A DNA stretch of 41,478 nucleotides from Lysobacteraceae bacterium NML95-0200 (GTDB lineage: Bacteria > Pseudomonadota > Gammaproteobacteria > Xanthomonadales > Xanthomonadaceae), in contig NWQQ01000041.1 in the NCBI GenBank assembly GCA_002798255.1, forward strand, positions 1-41,478. The letters run 5' to 3'. This document shows, piece after piece, positions 8,413-17,709 of this stretch (positions within the stretch are counted from its first letter, which is position 1; each line of letters starts with the position of its first letter). Position numbers and translations under genes: made by a program. A model generated the notes under the pieces. It saw only the letters and a program-made list of their open reading frames with translations. It was not told the DNA's origin and did no database searches.

Positions 8413-11400
8413 GCACACCGCACACCTCACCCGCACCCAGCGGCGGCAACCTCTCCACCTGGGGCATCAATCATCCCGTCCCTGCGCTGATGCTGTTTTT
8501 CATCCTGTGCGTGGTCGGCCTGTGGGGCTTCCACAAGCTGCCGGTGGCGATGTTCCCGGATGTCGCCTTTCCGATGACCACGGTGACCATCAGCCAGCCC
8601 GGCGCCTCACCCTCGCAGCTGGAAACGGAAGTCACCCGCAAGGTGGAAGATGCCGTCGCCACCTTGAAAAACGTCAAGCGCCTGGAATCGACCGTGGTGG
8701 AAGGCGTCAGCACCACCGCCATTGAGTTCCGGCTGGAGGCCGACCTCACCGAAGCCCTCAACGACACCAAGGACGCCATCGCCCGCATCCGCCAGGAGCT
8801 GCCGCAGGATATTCAGGAGCCCATCATCGCCAAGGTGGATATTGGCGGCGACCTGCTGACCTATGCCCTGTCCGCGCCACGGATGGGCGAGGCGGAAATG
8901 TCCTGGTTCGTGGACCGCGAGGTCAGCCGCGCGCTGTACGGCGTGGAAGGCGTGGCGCAAGTGGGGCGCGTTGGCGGCATCGAGCGGCAAATCCGTATCG
9001 ACCTTGACCCGCAGGCACTGGCGTCCTGGGGCATCAGCGCGGGCGAAGTCTCGCAGCAACTGGCGCACACCCAGGTGGAGCAGCCCGGTGGCCGTGCCGA
9101 GCTGGAAGGCGGGCGGCAGACCATCCGCACCATCGGCACCGTGGCCGATGTCGAGGCGCTGCGCAATTACAGCATCAGCCTGGCCGATGGCCGTGCACTG
9201 CGACTGTCGGACATCGCCCATATCAACGACAGCGCCGCCGATATCACAGGCCGGGCGCTGCTCGATGGCGAGGCCGTGGTGGGTTTTACCATCAGCCGTA
9301 GCCGCGGCGCAGACGAGCTGAAAGTGCGCGATGGCGTGAAAGCCGCACTGGACAAGGTGCAAGCCCTGCATCCGGGCGTGTCCTTCCGGCTGGTCAACGA
9401 CATGACCAGCGACGCGCAAAAATCCTACAGCTCGTCGATGATGATGCTGTTTGAAGGCGCGCTGCTGGCGCTGGTGGTGGTGTTTTTCTTCCTGCGCGAC
9501 TGGCGCGCCACCTGGATTGCCGCACTCGCCCTGCCGCTGTCCATCATCCCCACCTTCGCCGTGCTGTGGCTGCTGGGCTTCAGCCTGAACATGATTACCC
9601 TGCTGGCGCTGTCGCTGGTGATTGGCATCCTGGTGGACGATGCGATTGTGGAAATCGAAAACATCGTCCGTCACCTCGGCATGGGCAAGAAACCGATGCA
9701 GGCCGCGCGCGATGCTGCCAACGAAATCGGCGTGGCGGTGATTGCCACCTCGATGACCCTGGTAGCGGTGTTTATCCCGGTGGCGTTCATGCCCGGCATT
9801 GCCGGCAAATTTTTCAAGGAATTCGGCTGGGCGGCGGCAATGGCGGTGCTGTTCTCGCTGCTGGTGGCGCGTCTTCTGACCCCGATGATGGCCGCCTACC
9901 TGCTGAAACCGCAACCCGAGCATGCCGACGATGGCGCGCTGATGCGCCGCTACCTGCGCTGGGTGGATGCCGCCCTGCGCCATCGCTGGAAAACCCTGGG
10001 CGCGGCGCTGCTGCTGTTCATCCTTTCGCTGGGCATGCTGCCATTCATCCCGGCCACCTTCGTACCGCCCTCCGACCATGGTCGCAGCCTGGTATCACTG
10101 GAATTGCCGCCCGGCGCCCGCATCGAGCAAACCGAGGCACTGGCCGAACGCGCCCGCGCCGTGCTTGCCGACATCCCCGAGCTCAGGCAAGTGTTTGCCC
10201 AGGTCGGCAGCGTGCCCAACCTGGGCGACCCGAACCACTCCGGCGAGGCTGACCCGCGCAAAGTGGTACTGACGCTGGACTGGGGGCAGAGTGAAGAGCG
10301 CCAGCGCGGCCAGCAAGTGCTGGAAGAAGAAGCCCGACAACGCCTGCAACAACTGCCCGGCGTGCGCATGCGCTACCTCACCACCAATGCCGGTGAAACC
10401 CTGATGCTGGTGCTCTCCGGTGACGATGCCGGGGCGCTGAGCCGCATCGCCCTGCAACTGGAGCGGCAAATGCGCGGCATCGAAGGTCTGGGCAGCGTTT
10501 CCTCCACCGCCTCGTTGCTGCGACCGGAGCTGCGCATCCTGCCCGACCCCGCGCGCGCCGCCGACCTTGGCGTTTCCACCGCTGCCATTGCCGAAGCAGT
10601 ACGCATCGCCACCACCGGCGACTACACCCAGCGCATGGCCAAGCTCAACCTGCCCGACCGGCAAATTCCCATCCGCGTCGGCTTTGCGCAAAGCGCACTG
10701 GAAAACCCGGTCACGCTCGCACAACTACGGGTACGCGGCAGCCGTGGTTCAGTGCCACTGGAAGCGGTGGCCGATATCCAGTACCACAGCGGCCCCTCGG
10801 TGATTCGCCGCTTCAACCGCGAGCGCAATATCACCTTCACCCTGGAATTGAACGGCCAGCCGCTGGGCGATGTCATGGCCAAAGTGCAAGCCCTGCCCGC
10901 CCTGCAGGACTTGCCGCCCGGCATCAGCTTTGGCAATACCGGCGACAGCGAAGCCTTCGTCGAGCTGTTTGTCGGCTTTGCCATCGCCATGGTGGTCGGC
11001 ATCGTCTGCATTTACATGGTGCTGCTCTTGCTGTTCAAGCACCCGCTGATGCCCGCTACCATCCTGGCTGCCGTACCGCTATCGGCAGGCGGCGCGTTTG
11101 GCGCACTGCTCATCACCCAGAACATGCTCTCCATCTCCTCACTGATTGGCCTGTTGCTGCTGATTGGCATCGCCACCAAGAACTCCATCCTGTTGGTGGA
11201 TTACGCCATCATGGCCGAGGACGAGCACGGCATGAAACGCCACCAGGCGCTTCTGGATGCCTGCCACAAACGCGCCCGCCCGGTCATCATGACCACCATC
11301 GCCATGGGCGCGGGAATGCTGCCACTGGCGCTGGGCTTTTCCGGCGACTCCAGCTTCCGCGCGCCGATGGCCTGGGCAGTGATTGGCGGCCTGGTCACTT

Positions 11401-11510
11401 CCACCGCACTTAGCCTGGTTGTCATCCCCGCCGCCTATACCGTGATGCACGACCTGGGCGACTGGCTTGTCCGGAAACTGGGGCGCAAGCATACTGGTGC
11501 GTTGGCATAG
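8409..11510 (+). CDS. RND-type multidrug/solute efflux permease (AcrB/HAE-like)
   Basis: A 1033-residue inner-membrane proton antiporter with the classic duplicated architecture. TM1 (NHPVPALMLFFILCVVGLW) is followed by a large periplasmic porter loop, TM2-6, TM7, a second large loop and TM8-12. The proton-relay acidic pair is present in TM4 (GILVDDAIVEIEN). The TM11/12 region (IGIATKNSILLVDYA) is well conserved. It forms a trimeric pump with the adaptor encoded just upstream. No TolC/OprM-like channel or regulator gene is adjacent, so the pump presumably borrows a channel encoded elsewhere. Substrate is unknown. Confidence 0.94.
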   Translation: MSTPHTSPAPSGGNLSTWGINHPVPALMLFFILCVVGLWGFHKLPVAMFPDVAFPMTTVTISQPGASPSQLETEVTRKVEDAVATLKNVKRLESTVVEGVSTTAIEFRLEADLTEALNDTKDAIARIRQELPQDIQEPIIAKVDIGGDLLTYALSAPRMGEAEMSWFVDREVSRALYGVEGVAQVGRVGGIERQIRIDLDPQALASWGISAGEVSQQLAHTQVEQPGGRAELEGGRQTIRTIGTVADVEALRNYSISLADGRALRLSDIAHINDSAADITGRALLDGEAVVGFTISRSRGADELKVRDGVKAALDKVQALHPGVSFRLVNDMTSDAQKSYSSSMMMLFEGALLALVVVFFFLRDWRATWIAALALPLSIIPTFAVLWLLGFSLNMITLLALSLVIGILVDDAIVEIENIVRHLGMGKKPMQAARDAANEIGVAVIATSMTLVAVFIPVAFMPGIAGKFFKEFGWAAAMAVLFSLLVARLLTPMMAAYLLKPQPEHADDGALMRRYLRWVDAALRHRWKTLGAALLLFILSLGMLPFIPATFVPPSDHGRSLVSLELPPGARIEQTEALAERARAVLADIPELRQVFAQVGSVPNLGDPNHSGEADPRKVVLTLDWGQSEERQRGQQVLEEEARQRLQQLPGVRMRYLTTNAGETLMLVLSGDDAGALSRIALQLERQMRGIEGLGSVSSTASLLRPELRILPDPARAADLGVSTAAIAEAVRIATTGDYTQRMAKLNLPDRQIPIRVGFAQSALENPVTLAQLRVRGSRGSVPLEAVADIQYHSGPSVIRRFNRERNITFTLELNGQPLGDVMAKVQALPALQDLPPGISFGNTGDSEAFVELFVGFAIAMVVGIVCIYMVLLLLFKHPLMPATILAAVPLSAGGAFGALLITQNMLSISSLIGLLLLIGIATKNSILLVDYAIMAEDEHGMKRHQALLDACHKRARPVIMTTIAMGAGMLPLALGFSGDSSFRAPMAWAVIGGLVTSTALSLVVIPAAYTVMHDLGDWLVRKLGRKHTGALA

Positions 11511-11586
11511 CACGCCAAACCCGGCAGCAAACGGCCATTTCAGGCGCCTTACTTCTCTTCTGGAAGTTGCACCCAACTTAATTCCC

Positions 11587-12792
11587 ATGCCTCCCAATTC
11601 CCGCTATCAGGATGTCATTGATTCTTTGACCCACTGGCGCTCGCCGATGCCGGCAACACTGCGCCGTGGCTGGTATGGCTACCAATGGCGCGAGCAGCGC
11701 AACGGGCTTTTGCTGCTGACCTCCGTTTCCTGCTTTGCCTATATGGCCTTTGCGCTGGCAGATTGGGCAATGTACCCAGACATTGCACACCTCTCCCTGA
11801 TGGTACGGCTGCCCTGCAGCCTGCTGGTACTGATGCTTGCTTGGTATTTCAAGCAAAATTCTGCACACGCCAAACTCTGGGATGCCCTCGCCCTGCCCAC
11901 CATCACCCTGATGGCACTGGTTTCGTTCTACCCCATCCTCCAGCACCAGGGCAGCATTTCAACCGGCTATATCAGCTCATCACTCAGCTATGTGGTGGTG
12001 GCCTGCCTGATTACCCTGACCAGCTTTCGCTGGGCATTGATAGCCTGCCTCATCATTGGCGCCAGTGCACTGGCGGTCACCATCCAGGCACTTCCCAGCC
12101 CGAAAATTGCCGCACTGGAATTTAGCTCCACGTTTCTGCCAGTCTATGCCTTTTGCCTGATGGTGTGCTGGAACCGCCTGCTCACCTCACGCCGCGCCTA
12201 TATGCGTCGCGTGCTGATTGAGGCCAATATGGAAAACTTGGATATCAGCAACCGTACGCTTCATGCAGAAGCCTATAACGACACACTCACCGGCATCAGC
12301 AACCGCCGCGCCTTTGAAGCAACGTTCCGCAAGCGCCTGAAACAAAACAGCAATTCACCCACAGCCTTTGGCCTGATGCTGATAGATGTCGATTATTTCA
12401 AAACCTATAACGACCACTATGGACATCTGGCCGGCGACCAATGCCTGCAAATGGTTGCACATGCCCTGCATGAAACCCTGAACAGCAATCCGCACGGCCA
12501 GGGCGCATCCGTTTACCGCATTGGCGGCGAGGAATTCGCCGTATTGATGGAAGATGCCCAGCCTGACACCTTGCATACCCTGTGCAGCACCCTGGTAAAC
12601 ACCATTCGTGACATGCACATCCCGCATATCGCCCGTCCTGATGACCTGGACAAGCTCACCATCAGCAGCGGCGCCTGCTTTATCCCGGCACACACCCAGG
12701 TCCCCCGGGAAACTGTGCTGACACGCACCGATCACCACCTCTATCAAGCCAAGAAACAGGGTCGCAATCAGGCCGTCGTCGGCGTGTTGTAA
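11587..12792 (+). CDS. Membrane-bound diguanylate cyclase (GGDEF)
   Basis: A 401-residue protein. The N-terminal half has five or six hydrophobic helices (about residues 35-205, beginning LLLLTSVSCFAYMAFALAD). The GGDEF domain starts at YNDTLTGISNRRAFEATF, has the metal and substrate site DVDYFKTYNDHYGHLAGD, and carries GGEEF at about 313-317. The catalytic signature is intact, so c-di-GMP synthesis from two GTP is expected. No RxxD inhibitory site is visible upstream of GGEEF (the stretch reads GQGASVYRI), so product feedback may be absent. The start is uncertain: ATG 11587 has no strong ribosome site, and the frame stays open back into the permease gene. The 3' end overlaps the convergent dehydrogenase by 25 bp. 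Confidence 0.9.
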   Translation: MPPNSRYQDVIDSLTHWRSPMPATLRRGWYGYQWREQRNGLLLLTSVSCFAYMAFALADWAMYPDIAHLSLMVRLPCSLLVLMLAWYFKQNSAHAKLWDALALPTITLMALVSFYPILQHQGSISTGYISSSLSYVVVACLITLTSFRWALIACLIIGASALAVTIQALPSPKIAALEFSSTFLPVYAFCLMVCWNRLLTSRRAYMRRVLIEANMENLDISNRTLHAEAYNDTLTGISNRRAFEATFRKRLKQNSNSPTAFGLMLIDVDYFKTYNDHYGHLAGDQCLQMVAHALHETLNSNPHGQGASVYRIGGEEFAVLMEDAQPDTLHTLCSTLVNTIRDMHIPHIARPDDLDKLTISSGACFIPAHTQVPRETVLTRTDHHLYQAKKQGRNQAVVGVL

Positions 12793-13652
12793 TCCCGCCC
12801 ATCCCCGGCCTGCCAGGCTGCCTCAAGCCCTTGCCGGTAATCACGGTAAAGCGGCTGCCAATCCAGTTCTTGGCGGGTACGGCGGTTGTCGATGCGCTTC
12901 TCGCCCTGCTGGTAGAAACGTCGCAATGCCGGTGACAGCGCCGGGTCATCCAGTGCTTGTGCAGGCGGCAGTGCAAGACCCGAGAGTGCGGCGGCATGGC
13001 GCAATACCTCGGCCTGACTGGCTGGCAGTTCATCGCAGGGCAAATACACCGCACCCTTGCGTGGACGCATCATCGCCGCCAGCACGATGCGGGCGATATC
13101 CTCCACATGCACGCGGTTGAAACACACGGGCGAATCAACCAGGCGCGCCCTGCCCTCGGCCAACTGCGTGATGGCATTGCGCCCGGGCCCGTAAATCGCG
13201 GGCAGGCGAAACATGGCACTGGCTGCAGCGCACGAGTCTGCCAATGCCTGCCACTGGCTTTCGGCCAACACCCGCCGATGCCCAGTCTCATCCTGTGGCG
13301 CAACGGCGGTAGCCTCGTTTATTTCACCCGCCGGATACACGCCAGTGGAAGAAAGATAGCCAAACCCGCGCAAATGCCGGATGGAGGCTTGCGGCAAAGC
13401 CGCCAGCCAACGCGCGGCCGCATCGCCCCCGGCATCGGGCGGGATACTGGAAAGCACCGCCTGCACACCGGCGATGTCTTGCAACAGGCGCGCGTCCACC
13501 GCCTCGCCATCAAAACCGCGAACTTCACCCTCGGCTATGCGCCGGGTGGCAATCACCCGCACCCCGGCCTCACGCAACGCCCGTGCGATAAAGCCCGCCG
13601 TATAGCCCTGGCCGAATATGAGGATGGCTTGGGGCAGGAGTGATGAAGTCAT
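12768..13652 (-). CDS. YeeZ-like extended SDR NAD(P)-dependent epimerase/dehydrogenase
   Basis: A 294-residue Rossmann-fold protein. The nucleotide-binding loop is ILIFGQGYTAGFIARAL near residues 10-26. Extended-SDR landmarks follow: GYLSSTGVYPAGEINE, FRLPAIYGPGRNAI, FNRVHVEDIARIV and a C-terminal DWQPLYRDYRQGL. This matches the layout of E. coli YeeZ, a predicted NAD-dependent epimerase of unknown substrate. The classical YxxxK pair is not obvious, so activity is uncertain. It starts 29 bp after the OmpA-type lipoprotein gene on the same strand and may be co-transcribed with it. Confidence 0.78.
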   Translation of the reverse strand: MTSSLLPQAILIFGQGYTAGFIARALREAGVRVIATRRIAEGEVRGFDGEAVDARLLQDIAGVQAVLSSIPPDAGGDAAARWLAALPQASIRHLRGFGYLSSTGVYPAGEINEATAVAPQDETGHRRVLAESQWQALADSCAAASAMFRLPAIYGPGRNAITQLAEGRARLVDSPVCFNRVHVEDIARIVLAAMMRPRKGAVYLPCDELPASQAEVLRHAAALSGLALPPAQALDDPALSPALRRFYQQGEKRIDNRRTRQELDWQPLYRDYRQGLEAAWQAGDGRDYNTPTTA

Positions 13653-13681
13653 GTCCGCGATAAAACAACCGTCTTATCGGC

Positions 13682-14686
13682 TCAACGCTTTACCAGTTCA
13701 ACCCGGCGGTTCTTGGCCTTACCAGCTTCGGTGGCGTTATCGGCAACCGGCTGGCTGTCACCAAAGCCTTGCGCACTCAAACGGCTGTCGGCAATGCCTT
13801 TGGCCAGCAACAACTTCATCACCGCTTGCGCGCGGCCTTCTGAGAGCTTTTGGTTGTAAGCAGCATCCCCGCTGCTATCGGTATGGCCGTGGATGGCAAG
13901 CTGCAAATCCGGGTTGTCGTTCAGCAGCGTCGCCACTTGTTCAATTTGCGGCAGGGATTCGGGCAGGACATCGGTCTTGTCGGTTGCAAAATTCACTTGC
14001 AGCGCCACTTTGCCATCAGCATCCATCTGTTGCTTCAACGCACTGGCGGACAGAAGCTGTGCAGTTTGCTCAAAGCCTTTTTCCTGGCCAATGGTGAGCC
14101 AGCCTTGTGCGGAGTCTTGCACCAGCTGCACCCAGATATTGCCTTCAGGCCTGCGTACCGCCCAGGTCTTGACCGGCTTGTTATAAACATCCCCCAGCCC
14201 CATTATCATGCCCAGCTTGATTTCCTCACCCCATTGCCCGGAAACCTCGGCAGGGATTTTGCCTTCACCGACTTGCACACCCCCCATTTGCTTGACCAAG
14301 CCCTCGATGCTGCGCTCCACTTCAAGCTGCGCATAGCCCGGCGCACTCGATGCGCTATCCGAATGGATATTGACCAAGTGGAACTTGCCTTCCACCCAGT
14401 ACTCACTGCCCTGCACCCAGAAGGGAAAACGAGCGAAGGTTTTGGTTTCAGGCTGCCCATTGGCCTTGTAACCGGCCGGCAGGCTGATATAGGGGAAGTC
14501 GCCCAAAGTTGCAGTGGATACCGGCAGGCTGTTGATATCGAAGCCGCTCGCAACCGCTTCATCCGCCGTTTCAGCACTCGCCTGCGGGGCGACAGCCGCT
14601 GTTTCGGATACGGCTTCCTGCTTGTTGCAGGCGCTTAAAACAAGCAACAGTGCCACTGAGAGCGGCGCAATCATCAATTTCGTCAT
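13682..14686 (-). CDS. OmpA-family peptidoglycan-associated lipoprotein
   Basis: A 334-residue lipoprotein. The signal MTKLMIAPLSVALLLVLSAC has a lipobox ending at Cys20. The middle of the protein (about 45-225) is an uncharacterised domain with FPFWVQGSEYWVEGKFHLVN. The C-terminal OmpA domain (about 230-334) carries the peptidoglycan-binding pattern IHGHTDSSGDAAYNQKLSEG followed by RAQAV and RRVELVKR. It probably anchors the outer membrane to the cell wall. ATG 14686 is chosen because GGAG lies 5 bases upstream and the signal peptide begins there. Confidence 0.9.
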   Translation of the reverse strand: MTKLMIAPLSVALLLVLSACNKQEAVSETAAVAPQASAETADEAVASGFDINSLPVSTATLGDFPYISLPAGYKANGQPETKTFARFPFWVQGSEYWVEGKFHLVNIHSDSASSAPGYAQLEVERSIEGLVKQMGGVQVGEGKIPAEVSGQWGEEIKLGMIMGLGDVYNKPVKTWAVRRPEGNIWVQLVQDSAQGWLTIGQEKGFEQTAQLLSASALKQQMDADGKVALQVNFATDKTDVLPESLPQIEQVATLLNDNPDLQLAIHGHTDSSGDAAYNQKLSEGRAQAVMKLLLAKGIADSRLSAQGFGDSQPVADNATEAGKAKNRRVELVKR

Positions 14687-14850
14687 TTTGGCTCCTTGTT
14701 TGGGATGCTGCATTCAACACAGCACCGGCAAGAGTAACGTATCCACCGTGGCAATCTTCCGGCAAGGTACAGGCGCGCCCTTCGGCATGGGAATGACGCT
14801 CACCAGAAGCGGGCAGAACTTAGCCCATCAAAAAATCCCGACCCCTGGCC

Positions 14851-15618
14851 TCAACTCCGCATCCCGGTACCACGGCGCAGGAGGTGCAGGGCGAAGGCGG
14901 CCAGTGCGATAACGAACACGCCCATCAGTGCAAACGCCTGCCATACCGGCACGTCGCTCACCCCCAGAAAGCCGTGGCGGAAGGCGTTGACCATATAGAA
15001 CACCGGGTTGAGGCGGGTGGCGGTGGCGGCCCAGTCGGGCAGCAGGCTGACCGAATAGAACACGCCGCCCAGATAGGTCAGCGGGGTAAGGATGAAGGTG
15101 GGGATGATGGCGATATCGTCGAACTTTTTCGCATACACCGCGTTGATAAAACCGGCCAGCGAAAAAATGATGGCGCCAAGCAGCAGGGCGGCGAGTGTCA
15201 CCCCCGGATGCGGGATGCGTACCGGAGTGAACAGCATGGCGATGGCCATCACGATGGCGCCGACCATCAACCCGCGCAGCACCGCGCCGGCGACATAGCC
15301 GGTCAGAATCACCCAGTTCGGCACCGGGCTGACCATCAGCTCTTCGATATGACGGCCAAACTTGGCGCCAAAAAAACTGGAGCTGATATTGCCGTAGCTG
15401 TTCTGGATGACGCTCATCATCACCAGCCCCGGCACGATGAAGGCCATATAGTCAAAGCCGCCCATATCGCCCACGCGCGAGCCAATCAGGCCGCCGAAAA
15501 TCAGGAAATACAGGGTCAGGGTAATCGCCGGCGGCACCAGGGTCTGGGTCCAGATGCGCAGGATGCGCATGACTTCGCGGCGGGTGATGGTGTAGAGCGC
15601 GGTCAGGTTGTGGCTCAT
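14851..15618 (-). CDS. yadH: ABC-2 type exporter permease, YadH-like
   Basis: A 255-residue integral membrane protein with six hydrophobic helices and the ABC-2 signature region NPVFYMVNAFRHGFLG near the C-terminus. Stretches such as YLIFGGLIGSRVG-type TM1-2 and HIEELMVSPVPNWVI closely resemble E. coli YadH. It pairs with the ATPase encoded just upstream (4-bp ATGA overlap). The substrate is unknown for this family; lipid- or polysaccharide-type export is a common assumption. Only a weak T-run follows the stop, with no clear terminator stem. Confidence 0.9.
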   Translation of the reverse strand: MSHNLTALYTITRREVMRILRIWTQTLVPPAITLTLYFLIFGGLIGSRVGDMGGFDYMAFIVPGLVMMSVIQNSYGNISSSFFGAKFGRHIEELMVSPVPNWVILTGYVAGAVLRGLMVGAIVMAIAMLFTPVRIPHPGVTLAALLLGAIIFSLAGFINAVYAKKFDDIAIIPTFILTPLTYLGGVFYSVSLLPDWAATATRLNPVFYMVNAFRHGFLGVSDVPVWQAFALMGVFVIALAAFALHLLRRGTGMRS

Positions 15619-16556
15619 GCTTCACCCTCCGGGTTGGCAGTCAGGCGCACGAACAATTCCTCCAGCCGGTTGCTTTGCGGGCGCATCGAGCGCACGCGGA
15701 TGGCGGCAGCGTCCAGCTCGGCAAAAATGCGGTTCAAACTGGTTTCACGCGGCATTTCAAGCGCCAGCGTATGCGCATCGGTCGCATGCAGGCGCACCCC
15801 GGCAATGGACGGCAACTGCGCTGGCAGCCGATCCTGCACATCCAGCACGAAAGCCTCCACATCCAGCTGCGAGAGCATGGTTTTCATCGGCCCTTCGGCC
15901 ACGATGCGGCCATGGTTGATGACCGCCAGCGTGCGGCACAGCGCCTCGGCCTCTTCCAGATAGTGGGTGGTGAGGATGATGGTGGTGCCTTCGGCATTGA
16001 TTTTCTTCAGGCTGCGCCACATTTCGCGGCGGATTTCGATATCCACCCCGGCGGTTGGCTCATCCAGAATCAGCAGTCTTGGGCGGGTCATCATCGCCCG
16101 GGCAATCATCAGCCGCCGTTTCATCCCGCCCGAAAGCGTGCGGCTCATCACCTCGGCCTTTTCCCAAAGCTGCGCCTCCCGCAGCACCTGCTCGGCGCGC
16201 TGCAAGGCCACATCCCGCGGGATACCGTAAAAACCGGCGTAATTGACGCAAATATCCAGCGGCTTTTCGAACAGGTTGAAGTTGATTTCCTGCGGCACCA
16301 GCCCAATCTGGCGCATCGCCTGGCTACGATCGGTGGCAATATCGATACCGAACACCTTGACCGTGCCGGACGTCTTGTTGACCAGCGAGCTGACAATGCC
16401 AATCAGCGTGGATTTGCCCGCGCCGTTTGGCCCCAGAAGGGCATGGAAATCCCCCGGCACCACGTCAAAAGACACGCCTTTCAGTGCCTGGGTGCCGTTG
16501 TCATAGGTTTTTACAAGGTCGCGCACACTGAGCGCGGCAGCAGCTTGGGAGGTCAT
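15615..16556 (-). CDS. yadG: ABC exporter ATP-binding protein, YadG-like
   Basis: A 313-residue ABC ATPase. Walker A is GPNGAGKST (about 39-47), the Q-loop is LVPQEINFN, the signature is LSGGMKRR, and Walker B is LLILDEPTAGVD. The H-loop is ILTTHYLEEAEAL. An approximately 80-residue C-terminal extension, typical of ABC-2 exporters, follows. Sequence and pairing match E. coli YadG. The gene is divergent from ferredoxin reductase, with about 64 bp between the start codons holding both promoters. Confidence 0.92.
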   Translation of the reverse strand: MTSQAAAALSVRDLVKTYDNGTQALKGVSFDVVPGDFHALLGPNGAGKSTLIGIVSSLVNKTSGTVKVFGIDIATDRSQAMRQIGLVPQEINFNLFEKPLDICVNYAGFYGIPRDVALQRAEQVLREAQLWEKAEVMSRTLSGGMKRRLMIARAMMTRPRLLILDEPTAGVDIEIRREMWRSLKKINAEGTTIILTTHYLEEAEALCRTLAVINHGRIVAEGPMKTMLSQLDVEAFVLDVQDRLPAQLPSIAGVRLHATDAHTLALEMPRETSLNRIFAELDAAAIRVRSMRPQSNRLEELFVRLTANPEGEA

Positions 16557-16620
16557 GAAAAGGCCGAATCAAGTGAAGCCTTATTATAGGCGGCTGTGTC
16601 CGCCCACCCGGCTCTGCCCG

Positions 16621-17379
16621 ATGTCCCCACTGTTCCCCATTCGCCTGACTGCCCGCCGCGAAATCTCGCCCTCTGTCCTGCATCTTTGCTTTGTGCGTGA
16701 TGACGGCGCGCCGCTGGACTACACCCCGGGGCAGTTCATCCAGATTCATTTTCCGCTGGCCGATGGCAGCATCGCCCGGCGCAGCTATTCCTGCGCCACC
16801 CGCCACGACCATCACATCCAGGTCGGTGAGGCGGTGGAATTCATCGCCAGCCTGGTGCCCGGCGGCGCCGCCACGGCGCTGTTTCAGGGCATGGCGATTG
16901 GCGATGCGGTCAAGGCCAGCGGCCCGCTGGGGCAGTTCGTGCTGAAGCCCGGCGATAACAACCACCGCTATCTGATGGTCGCCACCGGCACCGGCATTGC
17001 CAGCTATCGCTCGATGCTGCCGGAACTCGAAGCACAAATGAACGCGCGCGGCGTGCAAGTGGCGCTGCTGCATGGCATCCGCAGCCCAGAGGACGCGCTG
17101 TTTGCCGATGAATTCATCGCCTTTGCCGAACGCCACCCGCAGCAGTTCCGCTATCTGGCCTGCTTCTCCCGGCAGATGCCGGAGACAGGCAGCGCCCTGG
17201 CGCACCACGCCTTCCACGGCTATGTGCAGAACGCCCTGCCCACGCTGTCACCGGATACCGAGCACGATGTGGCCTACCTCTGCGGCAACCCGAATATGGT
17301 CGATGCCTGCGTGGAAACCCTGAAAGGCCTCGGCCTTGCCATGCGCCATATCCGCCGTGAGAAATACATCAGTAGCTGA
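16621..17379 (+). CDS. fpr: Ferredoxin--NADP(+) reductase
   Basis: A 252-residue flavoprotein of the FNR superfamily. The FAD-binding domain contains YTPGQFIQIHF and RRSYSCATR (RxYS motif). The NADP domain has MVATGTGIASYRSML, HGIRSPEDALF and CGNPNMVDACVETL. The C-terminus REKYISS is short, as in subclass bacterial Fpr enzymes. It moves electrons between NADPH and ferredoxin or flavodoxin for Fe-S repair and oxidative-stress defence. ATG 16621 is used; the frame is open 66 bp further upstream, but that would overlap the ABC gene start and lacks homologous character. No Shine-Dalgarno site is evident. Confidence 0.9.
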   Translation: MSPLFPIRLTARREISPSVLHLCFVRDDGAPLDYTPGQFIQIHFPLADGSIARRSYSCATRHDHHIQVGEAVEFIASLVPGGAATALFQGMAIGDAVKASGPLGQFVLKPGDNNHRYLMVATGTGIASYRSMLPELEAQMNARGVQVALLHGIRSPEDALFADEFIAFAERHPQQFRYLACFSRQMPETGSALAHHAFHGYVQNALPTLSPDTEHDVAYLCGNPNMVDACVETLKGLGLAMRHIRREKYISS

Positions 17380-17634
17380 AGCCGGACGCGCTGCACTGTA
17401 CCCGGAAGCGCGCCCCACCCCGGCGACAGGACAGCAACGCTTCTCGTGGCGAAGCTGGCTTATCGGGCGCTTCGTCTGGCTACTGGTCGGCCTTGCGGTC
17501 GGCTGGCTGCTCGGTCACTACCGCATCCGCCTGCCCTTGCCACCGCCGAACGCCTGCTGCCCAATGCCAGCGATCCGGCCAGCCGCCTGACCTTGCAGGA
17601 GCGCCTCAACGCCTTGCAGTCCGCCTGCACCTGA
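17357..17634 (+). pseudogene. Possible frameshifted small single-pass membrane protein
   Basis: This fills most of the 330-bp gap between fpr and the methyltransferase. One frame, from GTG 17357 (overlapping the end of fpr), encodes a hydrophilic N-terminus and one clear membrane helix (WLIGRFVWLLVGLAVGWLLG), then degenerates into proline-rich sequence and stops at 17590. The other frame, from about 17530 to the stop at 17634, reads like a normal protein tail (LATAERLLPNASDPASRLTL). One extra C near 17535 (CTGCCC to CTGCCCC) would join them into a protein of about 92 residues. It may be a real mutation, a sequencing error, or no gene at all. Confidence 0.35.
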
Positions 17635-17709
17635 TGCCTTAAACTGCACTTCGCAACGCCAGCCAGCGCCAGCTCTTGCCGATCCTCGTCATCTGCCAAG
17701 GAGCCACGC

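Noticed and set aside
8607-10079. Long minus-strand open frame inside the RND permease
   Set aside because: Histidine- and glutamine-rich translation without any motif; it is the complement of a well-conserved permease.
13655-13680. CGATAA/TTATCG hairpin between the lipoprotein and dehydrogenase genes
   Set aside because: Only a 6-bp AT-rich stem without a T tract; too weak to call a terminator.
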